Position numbers and translations under genes: made by a program. DNA of 64,000 bases from Nemania diffusa (taxonomy: Eukaryota; Ascomycota; Sordariomycetes; Xylariales; Xylariaceae), in contig JBBPUQ010000002.1 of assembly GCA_038501195.1 (NCBI GenBank), positions 5,409,001 to 5,473,000 of the forward strand, in the 5' to 3' direction. A model generated the notes under the pieces. It was not told the origin of the DNA and made no database searches. It was given only the letters and a program-made list of their open reading frames with translations. Positions 1-12,600 of the stretch are shown here, piece after piece; position 1 is the stretch's first letter, and every line of letters begins with the position of its first letter.

Positions 1-1
1 T

Positions 2-3000
2 GATCAGTTTCGATCTCAGGTTGGTCCGAACACATATGTCCAAGTTGCATTAGCCAATTGCGTGGATGCTTTAGAAGGCGAGATTGAAAGGGTATTGCTG
101 GACACTTCGTGTTCTATCACATCTGATATCTTTGATGGCCTGAGGCCTTTTGTCGGACGCCTGCGATCCGTCACTGAGGTAGTGAGTGTGATTGCTCCAA
201 CTAGCCCTGAAGTTGGGGCAATTATATGGGGAAGCCTGTCTTTCATTGTTAAGGTTTGTTCATTTATATTGCCAGCCAACGCTGTAGCTTAAGGTGCCTC
301 TTACAGTCCAGCTTCAACAATGCCACAATCGCGCGTACGATAATAAAATCTCTGGAGCCTGTTGGACAAGACTTTGAGAGATTTGGAAAGTACCTTGCTA
401 TGTTTGGGAAGTGCGATCCCCTTACGAAAGCTACTGAGAAATACTACGACGAATTCATTGAGCTACTGGGATATTCCGTCCATATACTATCTCAACGTAC
501 GTCGGCATCTAGGCTTCTACGGGGAGTATAATGTTAATGTCAAGCCCATCTGACAGATAGGTACGCATCGCCCCCCACAAATGTGGTGGAAGAAGAATTG
601 CATAGGAAGATGGCCCGAATCACTAGACAAGGTCTTCACGTCGAGAGAGAAGCCAAAGCGGCAAAATATCAGTCTGATGAGGAATGGAAGGCAAATAATA
701 AGTCAGGTGAGAAACGGCACAACCTACCAACCCCAAAGAAAGCCATATGCTTCTTTGATAAATTTGAAAACAGAAACTTCTCAGGACGAGTGTGTGTTTT
801 ACAAAGTTTGGAAGCAGGGCTAATAGAAAGGGATGGAACACCCCGTCCTAGCGTATCCGTCCTTTTGCATGGCCTGGGTGGAGTTGGCAAGTCAGAAATT
901 GCCATCAAGTTTATTTACACCCACCAAAGCTTATATCCTTATATATTTTGGTTCCCTCCTGATTCTAGAGAAAAACTTGTAATTGCTATATCAAACGCTT
1001 GCAAGAATATGGGAGTGCTTCCCCCAGACTCAACGTCGGATTTAAAGGCAGTCCCACTTATTTGGCGAGAATGGCTCTCTGAAAATAGTGAGTTGGCTGG
1101 TTATGTGATCTTGTGGTCTTGTGTCTTTTCTTGCGACTGACGGTATAACAGCCAGATGGCTCATTGTGTTCGACAATGTCGAGCAACGCTCTTTACTCAA
1201 GGAGTTTTGGCCACGAAGTAACAAGGGAACAATCATTATCACAAGTCGGCATCCCCAAATTGGGGCGACAATTGTGGACCATGATTACGACATTCGACCG
1301 ATGTCAATAGATGAAAGCAAGGAATTACTATATACGCTTCTTCCCCGCGAGTATCAACTGGGAGGCGAGACAGAAGTCCATGAAGCAGAAAGAGTTTGCA
1401 AGCTGGTTGATGGCCTACCGTTAGCCATTATTCTGACAGCTGGCTTACTACGAGAAACCCACCGCACATTGCAAGAAACGTCGCATATTCTTGAACAAAA
1501 GCGGGAGTTCCTGTTGGATTGGTCTCCTGATATAGATGACGAAGACTCTGCCTCAACTTTAACCATGCTCTGGGAAGCCAACCTGCTTAGTTTGCCTGCT
1601 GACTCCTTGCATATTTTGCAAGTGATGTCCTTTCTAGACCCAGATAGCATTGATGAAGCTCTCTTAACCAATTTTGAGATTCCAGCATTACATGGCATTC
1701 TCCCCTCCGACCAATCCAGTTTTCTGTACTCGATCAGAAACCTCTTTAATCATTCGATGATTCGCAGAGACAAGACTTCGTTGTCCATTCATAGGCTTGT
1801 CCAAGATGTCACAATACGCAGAATGAGTGATTCAGAACGGAAAGGAATTTTCAACATAGCAGTCGAGTTAGTTTGGGCTGTATTTCCCAGACAATCGGAG
1901 GAGGGGTTACTGATGTCTTCTCTCAATGGGAAATGCGAAACGCTGCTACCCCATGTTGAGTCACTTGAAGCAAGGTTCAATGAGTTTCCTGACAAAACTG
2001 AATACTCCCCCATTCACTTGGCTGAGATTATTCACTCCTGCTCCTGGTAGGCTATTGAACTCCACGTCTGAATGATTTCTCTAACATGTGCGTCAGGTCA
2101 ATGTTCGAGCAAGGCATGTTCAATCGTTCTATGAGGATGGCCTCTACTGGCATCAATATAGTCACTGCCAACAAGATTGAAACGAGACTCCTTCATGCAG
2201 ACCTCCTCACAATTATTGCCGGTTGTCAGGTCGAAGCGACGAATGAGTTCCACTCTGCGTACGACGCACTGGATGAGGCACTCCAATTGAGATTAGAAGC
2301 TTCCGAGGCTGGGTTAATAGATTCATCCCATCCACAGATCGCTAATTCGTACATGTCCTTGGGAACAGCTGCTTTAGGAATTGGGTTTATCGCTAAAGCT
2401 ATAGAACTAGGAAGAAAGTCAATAAGTTTGCGGGAAGCACGGAGAGAGGACCAAATACAGATGCTAGCGATGTCGTATCACAACGTGGGAATCGCGGCTC
2501 TCGTTGCTGGCCAGTTGGAAAAAGCTGAGAACTACATTAGAGAGTCTATGGAGCTTTCTAAAGCCACCGGCAAAAGTATGAGCCCGGAGCAGAAGCTGTA
2601 TGTTTCACACGACGGGCAGTTGAAATAGTGACTGATATTTGACTAGGGCCATGGATTCGCGAACGTATTACTGTCTAGGCAACATATTTAGTGCGCGTGG
2701 CATGGAAGACGAAGCTATCCAACACCAAGAGAAAGCCCTGATCCAGAGACTTCAAAGCTTTGGTGAATCCCATCCCTACGTAGGTTGCTCCTATTGGAAG
2801 CTCGGGTGCTTGTATGAAACCAAAGATTGGATCAAAGCGATGTGAGTCTTCCCCAGCCATAAAACCGTGAAATTCTCAAAAGACTCAACTCCGCGTAGAG
2901 CATCCTTTAGGAAGTCGGTAGAGATATATGAAAAACTCTATCTAGAGACACAGAAAGGCAGGGCAATCCATCGCCTTGGGTTGCTGTTGAGTCTATACAA

Positions 3001-3133
3001 TCAACCAGAGGCAAAAGATCAGTTGGCCAGAGCAAGAGAGATATACATGAAAGCCACATCGAATGAACTACCTGAGGCAGCTCAAGAGGCAATCAAATCC
3101 TATGACGCTCTGATGCATCCGTTCTACCGATGA
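2..3133 (+). CDS. NLR-like NB-ARC/TPR protein (5' partial)
   Basis: The reading frame is open to the window start, so the N-terminus lies outside. Inferred exons: 2-253, 307-496, 557-1087, 1152-2046, 2097-2597, 2647-2841 and 2899-3133, all joined in frame with GT-AG introns. Domain order: a helical N-terminal domain of the kind that precedes fungal NB-ARC modules; a nucleotide-binding domain with Walker A GLGGVGKS (about 870-900) and Walker B-like WLIVFDNVE (just after 1152); a winged-helix-like part; then TPR-like helical repeats (about 2100-3130) with motifs such as AIQHQEKAL. Fungal STAND/NLR proteins of this plan are regulated switches linked to non-self recognition or programmed cell death; that role is inferred from family. 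The many phase-matched introns and lack of internal stops suggest a live gene. Confident in family, less so in exact exon edges. Confidence 0.82.
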
Positions 3134-3836
3134 TGATGCTACACTGGTATGGCGCAGGAGTCATATGAGCAGTTTCTTCAACCATTCACCTTTCATATGC
3201 AGCTGGCGCTCCATTTCCTTTGATTATGCACCTTTTCTTTTCTTTATTTTCTATTTTTTCTTTCATTTTTTGAAATCAATTATCAAGTCTTGACTGATTC
3301 AAGGAAGGAAGTCGCAATAACGCCCAAGGTCAAGATATACCAACAGCCTTGGGTATATAAAGATACAGTGACGAACTAGGAGAGTGGCTGGGCTGCCTAT
3401 GAAGGAATAATGATGTTACGACGAAATGACAGAAGAAAAAGTTGATAGGGGAAGAACAGGGATCTATGTTATAGGTTGGTTTTTCGTTATTTAATATATG
3501 ATAATTTTTCTTCTTCGCTACTATGTTGCTAGTCGCCGCAACAGAAGAAATAAATAGGGTACATCGAGTGATCGAAATCGTTCAAAATTGGATTCATCGA
3601 AAACCGGCACTGGAGCTTCAATGGCTTATTATTTAGATGGTAATAGAGGGAGAAGTGGTTACTCACGACCGACCACCCCCCCTGAAATAAACATAAGATT
3701 ACCTACTTTATTACAAGTTTAGAACTCCACGAAAAAAAAAACCCCGAAATAATAGAACTCAACGATTGGGAGGTCAAGTAAACGGGTTGTTAACTTCACT
3801 TTCGCGATGCGAGAAAAAAAAAAAACTAGCGTAAAG
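3134..3836. other. AT-rich intergenic stretch
   Basis: I see no coding frame here. It contains a T/C-rich tract (about 3235-3275) that may be 3' UTR of the NLR gene, and several short A-runs near 3730 and 3815 directly before the LTR-like repeat. Confidence 0.5.
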
Positions 3837-4030
3837 GTGTCAGGTGATAAAGTAACCAGACCCTATAGGGTGGTTATATCTATTGATTTGGTTATATATT
3901 AAGGACCTTCGGTCCCCCTTATAGATCTAGGAGGTCAGGAATCAATGAATCTATCTATTGAGCCCTAACTACACCCTTCTTCCTAGCTGCGACAGGACTT
4001 CTATTCACTCTGTGACTTCCTCCTCCGACA
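3837..4030 (+). mobile_element. LTR-like fragment, copy A
   Basis: The block begins TGTCAGGTGATAAAGTAAC and runs to about CTCCGACA, that is TG...CA ends as in LTRs. A nearly identical block lies on the opposite strand at 47618-47809, sharing the run that ends in CTCTGTGACTTC, and a diverged relative at about 55855-55945. It contains a small hairpin, GGACCTTCGGTCC. The superfamily is unknown to me; the short LTR length would fit a copia-type retroelement. It sits downstream of the Moco sulfurase gene. Confidence 0.65.
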
Positions 4031-4485
4031 AAAGGGGTCAGCTAGCAGCAAAGAGAGAATTCGAGGGAACACACCTAAAGACTCGTAAGCTAACAGAAGG
4101 CATAAATAACCAGAAGGCAATATAAAAGCTATGGGTACGATGATTAAGAAGACTTAGAAGAGGGTGGAGAAAGCCCTAGGGAAGCTCCGTGAGCCTTATG
4201 ATAAATTTACTAAAGTAGCCTTGGCCTTGTACAATATGAGCAGACGAATATGAAGGAGTTAACAGTCAGTATGGTGATGTAGATTATGAATAAGCTATCA
4301 ATAGGCTCAACACATACTATCAATACCTCTAATATACCGATAGCTCGTAGCCACTACTACTGCTCTCTGCTCCGGTCCAAATCGGCTGCGGGAATAATTT
4401 AACGGAAACTTGTATCACATGTTCGTTCACATAAGCTGTCAAAGGGAGCATGGGCCACGAAACGAGGAATGTTACGTATTTTAAT
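4031..4485. other. Degenerate sequence after the LTR, no intact gene
   Basis: A purine-rich, stop-riddled stretch follows the LTR-like block. It may be the decayed 5' internal part of the same retroelement, but I recognise no gag or pol motif. Confidence 0.35.
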
Positions 4486-6894
4486 TTATACTGGATCAGC
4501 TAAGACTTTGTCGCCTACTGAGATGGAAGGGCATTGAGCCTCCGTTGTGTCCGGAGCCATCATAGGTATGTGACACATGTGGACTCCGAAGAACACCTTG
4601 CCATTGAAACGCCGCGTTTTCGCTAAAGTAATGAAGGGTTCTTCGCTCTTTATGGCAGTCTCTTGGTTGATACAGACCATGTGGCACCTCCGACATGCCC
4701 CTAACATCTTGAAGTCATGTATACCTATTCTGAGTGTATCCCAAAGATCCTCTGAATATGCCGAACTTTCAGGACTAGTAGGAGATGCTGACAGCGATCC
4801 AATTACAATGTTGGCACGGAATGCTTCCGCACATACTGGACTTCCACCATTTTTCACTATATTCCGATTTAGAACGGCTAGACTTGATAGACTGATTGCA
4901 AGGATAGGGCTCTCATTGGATAATAATATTCGTCGACGGTCCGATTCTGAATCCGAATCCGGAGGTGTATGGATACCGAGGCGCTGGCTCTGCGTGTTAC
5001 TCTGAAAAGTAGACCGAGTCTGATAACTCTGGAGGTGCGCTTTCGCATGACGCATACTCTTCCCTGATCCGCCCGGGGGGAACCGAGCTAGTGTGCATGG
5101 TATACCGAGAATGTCAGAGAAGAAAGTCGAGATACTACTTGACTTGTACATCATCGTCGATACACCCTCGCCACAAACGCGGGACTCGATGGTGTTTAGC
5201 GCGTCTGCAGGTTGGAATAGGTCTGGATTTATGGAGAGCGGGACCGAAAGTTCTGTTCGTGTGGAAATTGATAGTGGCCCATGGTAGGAGATTGTAAGCT
5301 GGCCCGCTGAAAAGTCGATTGAGGGTCGAATGAGGGCCATGTGAGGGTATCGCTTCTGACTAAGGGCAAGCCCAGTTCCAAGGTGGACTAAACACCACTC
5401 CCTATCCCAAGCCAAGCCTTCTGGCCGCACTGCCCAGGAAATGTTAGAGGGAACACGGAAACCGCCGCAGCTTTTAATCGGATACACCATGATAGTGCTG
5501 ATAACTAGATCCGGCGTATCGTCTTCGTCAACTGATTCAAGGGAAGGAACTAGCGGGGGATGTTGATCTTCGCGGTAGAATTCCTCAATGAAACCGATGA
5601 ACTTTTCCACGTCCGAAAGAGTACTCATCGCCCCGAGGCTGACCCGAATAACACCTGTCGGCTTGCCATTTATGATATCGTTTTCATTCCCACACCGAAA
5701 CCCGGCAGAGAAATTCTGTCTCATCTCCCAAGGCTCAAGTCTCAAAGCAGCCGCAATGCCTCCGGGGTTGCAAAGCCCTCCAGTGCGTACTTGGAACGAC
5801 TTAAGGGTTGCGAGCTTCTCGAATTCAGTTAGACTAACCCAAGCGCCTAGGCGATTTCGTAGATTGAAGGCCACTACCGGGCCGCTTCCAAAACTAATAT
5901 TCGCCTCGCTTGGCGAAACTGAGTATATGACGCAAACCGGTTCGCCGTTCCCATGTCGAAGACCTTCTAACCTCTCATACATCCTACTAGTTAGAAAGGA
6001 GGTGTGCGAAGCAACGTTTGCCATTGAGCCATACAAGTTTTGATGCGTCTTGATGGCTGAGTCAAGTGCAATGATATTGTGGATGGGCAAGGTGCCATCC
6101 TCTAGGGCTTCATGTAAGCTCTGAGTCTTGGAAGCGTGCCACTGCTCTCTCGAGCAGACCACCATATCAACGGTCCCGCCACCAAAATAACGGCGTTGTT
6201 TGAATACGGTTGCGGTATCCCGCTTCACGATGAGCCCGCCTAAGTCGGGAAACCCAAATATCTTGTAGAAGCTTACTACAGTGAAGTCTGGGGCAGTTTC
6301 GGCGTTGCTGAGGTCCAGTGGCGAGGTGGCCGCATACGCCGCTGCGTCAAGCAACGTGTACACCTGACAACCGGTGCTTGCATTAGCCCTACGTAATTGT
6401 TGACACCATCCGAGAGGGTATCTCCGCCCATCCATGTTAGACTGTGCCGGGTATGCAAATAGCGTTGGCCGGGGACTCGGTTTGGTTTTCACCTCAAAAT
6501 GTTCTCCCGTCATCCACTTATCAACGCCGTCGCTGTCTAGACAGTAGCTATTCTCAGCCTCCTGTCGGACACCAACAAGGCTAGTATGACATGCCTGATG
6601 GTAGCAATAATTGAAGCCTTCGGGAAAGCCCCGGAATGCGTCGCTAACCAGCTTAATGCCAGCTGTTGCGTTGGCAACAAAGACAAGGTCGAACTCAGCA
6701 GGATCGGCATTGAAGAATTGCAAGACCCGGTGTCGAACATTTTCAATTCTCAACGCAGTATATTGCGAGGACGCGGAAGCAGAATGAGGATTCCCATAGA
6801 GGTTCGCCACCATCTCAGTAGCAAAACTGTCCACTGAGGACTTTGAATACAGTGTCGTCCCGGCATGGTCGAGGTAGATGCTGTCTATTCCCAA
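4486..6894 (-). CDS. hxB: Molybdenum cofactor sulfurase
   Basis: A single-exon frame of 802 aa, the usual size of eukaryotic Moco sulfurases (Aspergillus HxB, plant ABA3). The protein abstracts sulfur from cysteine and places it on the molybdenum centre of xanthine dehydrogenase and aldehyde oxidase type enzymes. The N-terminal ~450 residues are a class V aminotransferase/NifS-like domain: start YLDHAGTTLY, PLP-lysine context SFYKIFGFPDLGG, and the persulfide cysteine in RTGGLCNPGG. The C-terminal part is a MOSC domain with an N-terminal beta-barrel (IMVYPIKSCGGF) and RCHMVCINQ near the end. ATG at 6894 begins close to the conserved LDHAGTT, as expected. The gene is divergent from cdc6 with about 790 bp between starts. 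The symbol follows the Aspergillus name. Confidence 0.93.
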   Translation of the reverse strand: MGIDSIYLDHAGTTLYSKSSVDSFATEMVANLYGNPHSASASSQYTALRIENVRHRVLQFFNADPAEFDLVFVANATAGIKLVSDAFRGFPEGFNYCYHQACHTSLVGVRQEAENSYCLDSDGVDKWMTGEHFEVKTKPSPRPTLFAYPAQSNMDGRRYPLGWCQQLRRANASTGCQVYTLLDAAAYAATSPLDLSNAETAPDFTVVSFYKIFGFPDLGGLIVKRDTATVFKQRRYFGGGTVDMVVCSREQWHASKTQSLHEALEDGTLPIHNIIALDSAIKTHQNLYGSMANVASHTSFLTSRMYERLEGLRHGNGEPVCVIYSVSPSEANISFGSGPVVAFNLRNRLGAWVSLTEFEKLATLKSFQVRTGGLCNPGGIAAALRLEPWEMRQNFSAGFRCGNENDIINGKPTGVIRVSLGAMSTLSDVEKFIGFIEEFYREDQHPPLVPSLESVDEDDTPDLVISTIMVYPIKSCGGFRVPSNISWAVRPEGLAWDREWCLVHLGTGLALSQKRYPHMALIRPSIDFSAGQLTISYHGPLSISTRTELSVPLSINPDLFQPADALNTIESRVCGEGVSTMMYKSSSISTFFSDILGIPCTLARFPPGGSGKSMRHAKAHLQSYQTRSTFQSNTQSQRLGIHTPPDSDSESDRRRILLSNESPILAISLSSLAVLNRNIVKNGGSPVCAEAFRANIVIGSLSASPTSPESSAYSEDLWDTLRIGIHDFKMLGACRRCHMVCINQETAIKSEEPFITLAKTRRFNGKVFFGVHMCHIPMMAPDTTEAQCPSISVGDKVLADPV

Positions 6895-7683
6895 GGGTTA
6901 ACCCAGTGCGTCATCAGCGCTTGGTGCCTCTCATTTACCGTGAAGCATGGGGAATTCTTCTTTACGAATAGCCTCGATCCGGTCGTTGTACGCCATGGTC
7001 TCACCCTCCCTCATCTCGACGGTGGTAGTAGAGTAGTGTCGATGGTCCTCCCGGGTTAAATGTCACAACAAGCTGAGGTAAACTGCCGATGCCCAACAGC
7101 ATGATGCAGTTCAAATGCTCTATCAACATGTGATTATTAAACAAGGTTGGTCTATGAACGAGTTGCGTGGAAATGTGGCAATTATTAATTATATGTTTGA
7201 GAGACATGTTACTGGTAATTGCAAACAGCTAGTCACGGGATCCGGCGTTAACCGGAGGCCCATCCTGACCTAGGTGACTTGGGTAGAATGTTGATGTATT
7301 CAATGTTAGGGCGGCTTTAGGTACGAATACTGTGGGGTTTAATAGGAGTGGACCCACAGGTACGTGCCTACTTACTATCTGTGCCTTCAGAACGCGCTCT
7401 AGCACTATGAATATGGATGGATCCACCTTTTCGCACGCGCCCCTAGATACCTATGCGTGGTGGGGACCACTTTACGCGCTCCGTCGCGTTGCCCATCCGC
7501 GCTAAATTGTCCCTACCATTACCTTCCATCTACAACGAGATGTGTGCTCCTCTTTCTACCTGGACCCATACTTAAACATAATCACCAATCTGTGACTGCT
7601 GTTGTATCGACTCGCTTCGAGCAGGAGGATCGAGAACTACCTAATCAAAGAAAGAAAGAATCAGCGAAACAGGGAAAGAAAAC
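6895..7683. promoter_or_regulatory. Shared intergenic region between hxB and cdc6
   Basis: These 790 bp separate two divergently transcribed genes and must hold both promoters. Short open frames inside have no recognisable motifs. I identify no specific transcription-factor site with confidence. Confidence 0.4.
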
Positions 7684-9658
7684 ATGCCCGCAAGTGCATT
7701 AGGAAAGCGAACCCGGTGTGTGGTAGATGTTGGTATGTGCAATACGATTGATGGTCCTCTGTCTTCAATGCGAGACTGCCAACTGACCGATATGCTTGAC
7801 AGAGATTGTCGACACACCTTCTAAGCGAACGAGACGCCAAACTCGTAGCTCTCATGTCAATGACGAGAATGCAGACCCGCAAGCAATCACGATTCGGGAT
7901 GATACCGATAGTAGTGACACAACTGTCGCACACGAGATCACCGAGGAATCCTTCCCCAACACACCTTCGAAACGCGCAAGGCGAGTAAACGATGGCAAGC
8001 CAGGTGTGTACTCTACTCTCCACCCCTTGGAAGACTGTTTCTAATAGGCAATTACTCTAGATTTCAAACCCGTTACCCCGAGTACACCTCGTTTCCGAGA
8101 TGCTCTTTCCAGAGTTCCTGTCACCCCGCGCCATCGGGTCATGTCTGCGGGTAGAATTTCCAAGAGACAAACCCCCCAAACGCCATTCACCCCCGCTGCC
8201 ATACAAACTGTCTATCACCATGCTAGACAACTGTTTTCCCGAAGCGCCGATCCGGGCCAATTGGTTGGACGAGACGATGAACGACGGCACCTCACACAGT
8301 ACTTTCAACGATGCAAATCGTCCAACCCTAGCGGTTGCATTTATGTTAGCGGCCCACCAGGCACCGGTAAGAGTGCCATGGTCAACGAAGTTTGCCAGAC
8401 TCTGGTCCGCTCGACGTCCATCAAGAAGGCATATGTCAACTGTATGAGCATCAAATCGTCCAGGGATCTTTACGAAACCCTGCTGGAGCAGATTTCAGAC
8501 CCGTCGACCATCCCCGACGGAGATGCGGCTACTGTTCTCGAAAAGCTTCTAATGCCACGAAAGAAGTCGACAAATGTTTACATCGTCATCTTAGATGAGA
8601 TTGACCATATTCTCACACTTGATTTAGAAAGTTTGTACAAAGTATTTGAGTGGTCTATGCAGAAGACTTCGCGCCTCATGCTCGTCGGTATCGCAAACGC
8701 TTTAGATCTCACCGATCGCTTCCTGCCACGCCTCAAGTCTCGGAACTTGAAACCCGAGCTGCTCCCTTTTTTGCCATATTCAGCAGCACAGATCAAAACG
8801 ATTATTACCAGTCGGCTTAAGAGTCTCGTGACTGAAGGAAGCCCTCTGCCTTTCATTCACCCTGCTGCCATTGAATTATGCTCTCGCAAAGTGTCTAGTC
8901 AGACTGGAGACCTGCGGAAAGCTTTTGAGATCTGTCGACGGGCTATCGACTTGGTGGAGATGGAGACTAAACAAAAACATGAGGCGGAGATTAAAGAGAA
9001 AATTCTTCTTTCCACACCCTCTCGACGACCGCTGGGAGAGAAAGCCAACCTCTCTTCGCCATTTAAAGATAGACCCGAGAAAGATGTAGCATCAATGGTG
9101 GCACTTTCACTGAAGACATTGACGGTGGAAAACGCACCCCGCGTTAGTATTGCGCATCTCAACAAGATTACGGCGGCAGCATTCAGCAATGGAACAAATC
9201 AACGACTCAAAACTCTCAATCTGCAACAGAAGGCGGCTCTTTGTTCACTTACGGCTCTCGAGAGGCGAGCAAGAGCATCACAAGCCCTGTTTGCCTCCCA
9301 ATCACCCTTCAAGTCACGGACTACTGCACCGACTATTAAGCTGTTATACGATACATATTGCTTGCTATGCACGCGTGACTCAGTGCTCCATCCCCTGTCG
9401 GGATCCGAGTTTCGAGAGGTTGTTGGTAGTCTCGAGACACTGTCGCTAGTTTCGGAGGTAGATGGGAAGACGGGTTCCTTTGCCATGTTGCAAACGCCAA
9501 GCAAGAGGGCAAAGCGAGGAGGCCTTGCTGTTGGCGTTGGATTGGTAGACGAAAAGAAGGTGGCAAGTTGTGTAGGGGAGAGAGAACTAGAGCAGGCTAT
9601 CGAGGGACTCGGTGCGGACATTTTGAAAAGCATTCTGAGCGGCGACGCATTAGACTAG
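7684..9658 (+). CDS. cdc6: Cdc6/Cdc18 replication licensing ATPase
   Basis: Inferred exons 7684-7732, 7803-8003 and 8061-9658 give a protein of 615 aa, typical for fungal Cdc6/Cdc18. It loads the MCM helicase at origins together with ORC and Cdt1 in the nucleus. The N-terminal ~120 residues are basic and rich in S/T-P sites (DTPSKRTRR, NTPSKRARR, STPRFR, VTPRHR), which look like CDK sites plus nuclear localisation signals; this fits the known CDK control of the family. The AAA+ core follows: ORC/Cdc6-type VGRDDERRHL, Walker A GPPGTGKS, Walker B VILDEIDHIL, and sensor-2 context TGDLRKAFEICRRAID. The C-terminal ~150 residues match the winged-helix region. The first 16 codons lie in their own exon; the ATG at 7684 is the only one that joins in frame. 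Confidence 0.93.
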
Positions 9659-12600
9659 GCGCGGGTATTTGTTTTACACTGCATGACGGGCGTTATTGCA
9701 TTGTCCGGCGTCATTAGCATTTAATAGGGTACCCAAGACGGTATCAGACGCTTGAGTAAAGGCGTTGTTGGATCAACACAGGAGTCTATAGTGGTCTAGA
9801 TTGCTCAAGTAAGCAAGTGGCGCTAATTTGATCTGATAAGCCTTACATACTCTGACCGTATTATCACATGTGCATGTGACATTGTTTACCGAAGGGCTAC
9901 AATTGGTGCGTATGTACACCTATGAGTATAGAACTTATATACCATGTTGAGTACCCCGGCTTAACAAGGCTCTCGGCAAAAACCATACAAGGAGTTCGAG
10001 GAGCAAGGGATGAGACCGCATATATCTAGGCTAGTCCCTTGCCTAACTTGTAATTTTCTACGGAATGAGCCGCAACTTTAAACAATAAGCTTTAACAACC
10101 ACCTTAGATAAGTAATTGTAGTCTAACTCACAACCTCAAAGTAATTACATGTGCATCAGATTTAAGAAATTTATTTCTTTACACCGAGGGAGGGGTAACT
10201 GGAGGTTGTATCGAATCTAAAATCTAAATATTCTAATTCCAAATTCCTAGCATTACATCCATTGGCTGAAGGTTAAGTATGCACGTTAAACTGCCATGGT
10301 TTATTTAGAACATGTGCTCACCTTTCTATTGTCTCGAAGTAATAGGGGCAATTATTTACTGCGCAATCAGTGCTTCTATCGAGGTTGTGTTAGGTAGTAT
10401 TCTGGGGAGGTGTTGCAATTAAAATGCGATGTGATTGGCAGAGGGGTTAAGAACCAAAGGGACAGATGGAGATAGGTGATTGGAAGACGGCTGCAAGTTA
10501 AGCTTTAAGGACAAGACCGCCGATCTTTGCATGTCAGGGGGAGTCCAGCTTGTAGGTGCCAAGAAAGCTTATGACAAATTGGGGTTCGCTGGTGCCGGCC
10601 GCCGCACCGGTGAGGAGGTGCTAGATAGATAGCCTATCCCCGACCCCACAATGATTTACGCTAGGTACCTAAGGTAGGTCACCCACTACACTACGTACCT
10701 ACAACGACGCCTACGGTAACGCAGCATTTCACCGCATTATACCACACCACAATGCACAATGCATGGCATCGGCGCGTCGTCGGGTGCCATTGAACGTCGG
10801 AGGGCGATGCGTCTTTTATTTGGAGATTGCAGCCAGTTACAGCGGGCAGCGTGCAGGCACATGGGGAACCTTGCATGTTGCCGCTATGTCCTCTTCTGCA
10901 TCATCCCCACGAACAAACATCCATACCTACCTAGGGTATGTATTCATTCCCCTTGTTGAAAAGGAGTCCGTGTGGTCCAGGAGCATCCGCGCGGGTAACG
11001 TGGCAGGGAGGGAGCTATCTATCTGCAGGCGGTCGTCGTAGTCTCGACGCAGCTTTCGGAGCAGGTAGCCAAAGTGAGCGCTGCCCAGATATCTTCCCGC
11101 TCTGCTCGTGTGGTATTTGACCTCGAATCCCGGAAGTCGGCAACCGCGAATGAGGGTCTGCAGACGAGATGCAATACCTAGGTAGGTATAGGTAGGTATA
11201 GGTATGCCTTTGCTATACAGAATACACGATTATTATCATCAGAACCCCACCACCACCACTACCACCGCCACCACCAAGCCTTATGAAAGCCTGCTTGCTA
11301 TCTATCTAGCTATCTACGCAGCGTGGAGCGACGGGTTCCGCCGTCATGCTCGGTGGCTGCGAAGGCGTGCTGTTGCAAGTTCCATGCAGTACCCGTATAA
11401 TAGCCCGCAAGATTGAATGTCTCATGTGTATCTTTCACCGCTTTGTCCTTGGATGTCTTCGGCTTCTAGCAGCATCTGCCGACGAATGGAGGGAGGGACG
11501 TGGCCGCCGGCATCTCGTCCGATCGGAACCCCCGGAAGATATTGTCGTTTTCTCCCTCATCAAGTGCTGCGTGTCTGGAACAGGAGCCGGAGAAACTGAG
11601 CATGCCATCAGTTATGCGTACCACTTACAAGCAACCTGGTGCAATCTAATTGCGGTTGTCGACATTCGCCATAAGCCACTGCGCGTACGTAAACCAAGTC
11701 AAGTAAGCCAAGGGTGTCCAATGGATGGGCGAGATGGCACCTCAATGTCTGCACGACGATACGTAGTAGACGTATGGACGTGTAGGTAGGTGTACCGTCT
11801 GTGCAGCGATGCTCAATCCAATCCACCGCATAGGTATGTTATCCATGTGTCCGTAGAGAACACTGGTAAGCACACTGGTAAGCAAACATGCCTTCGGAGG
11901 ACGGGAGTATACGCTGCAGTGTAGGTAGGTAGGAAGTGAGCGCAGTCTCTAGATACGTATAAGTCTCATCTAGAGAAAGTGAGAGACGGAGAGAGAGTAG
12001 GATCCAGGAGTCCGAATTGTCTTGCTGCCCAACTTGCGTGCGTTAATTAAAAGGGGCTTAACACCAGGAGCTGACATGTGCAGCGCGGGCTCGGACTGAT
12101 CTGATCAATTCAAGCTGCCTGTTCCTTAGTTGATCTATTAATTACTTGCAGTCGCGACCTTTTCCCTTTTCTCTCCCTCTCCTTTTCGACCTCACCAACA
12201 TCCATCTCCATCCGGGTCGTCGTCATCGCCATCGTCATCATCCCCGTCATCATAGTTACCATCCAAAAAACGGCTGCAAAGGGGGAACATCGTCCATCCA
12301 GGTCATTTTCGGCTTCACCAGTAATCAATAAAATTAATACAGTCTACATACAGCCAGCCTGCATTACATATGTAATCGCAGGACCCTACTTACCCGTCTG
12401 GTATCCACCTTCAAGGTCTCCAGTGCAGATACACTACCCCATCTACAGTAGGTAGGTAGGAGGTAGGCACATCTACTACCTACCTAAGATACAGTACAGT
12501 ACAGAAGAGATCCAGCAGACCCAAGGCGCTAACCACATATACTAACATACCTGCCTCTACAGCGCCTCGACAGCACCTCTACAGCAGGTGTCTCTCGCTT

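Noticed and set aside
11243..11280. CCACCA-rich tract as a coding repeat or CRISPR-like array
   Set aside because: A simple microsatellite without spacers; no CRISPR array exists in the window.
10691..11826. Several 60-147-aa frames
   Set aside because: Low-complexity, overlapping, no recognised domains and no splice pattern that joins them.
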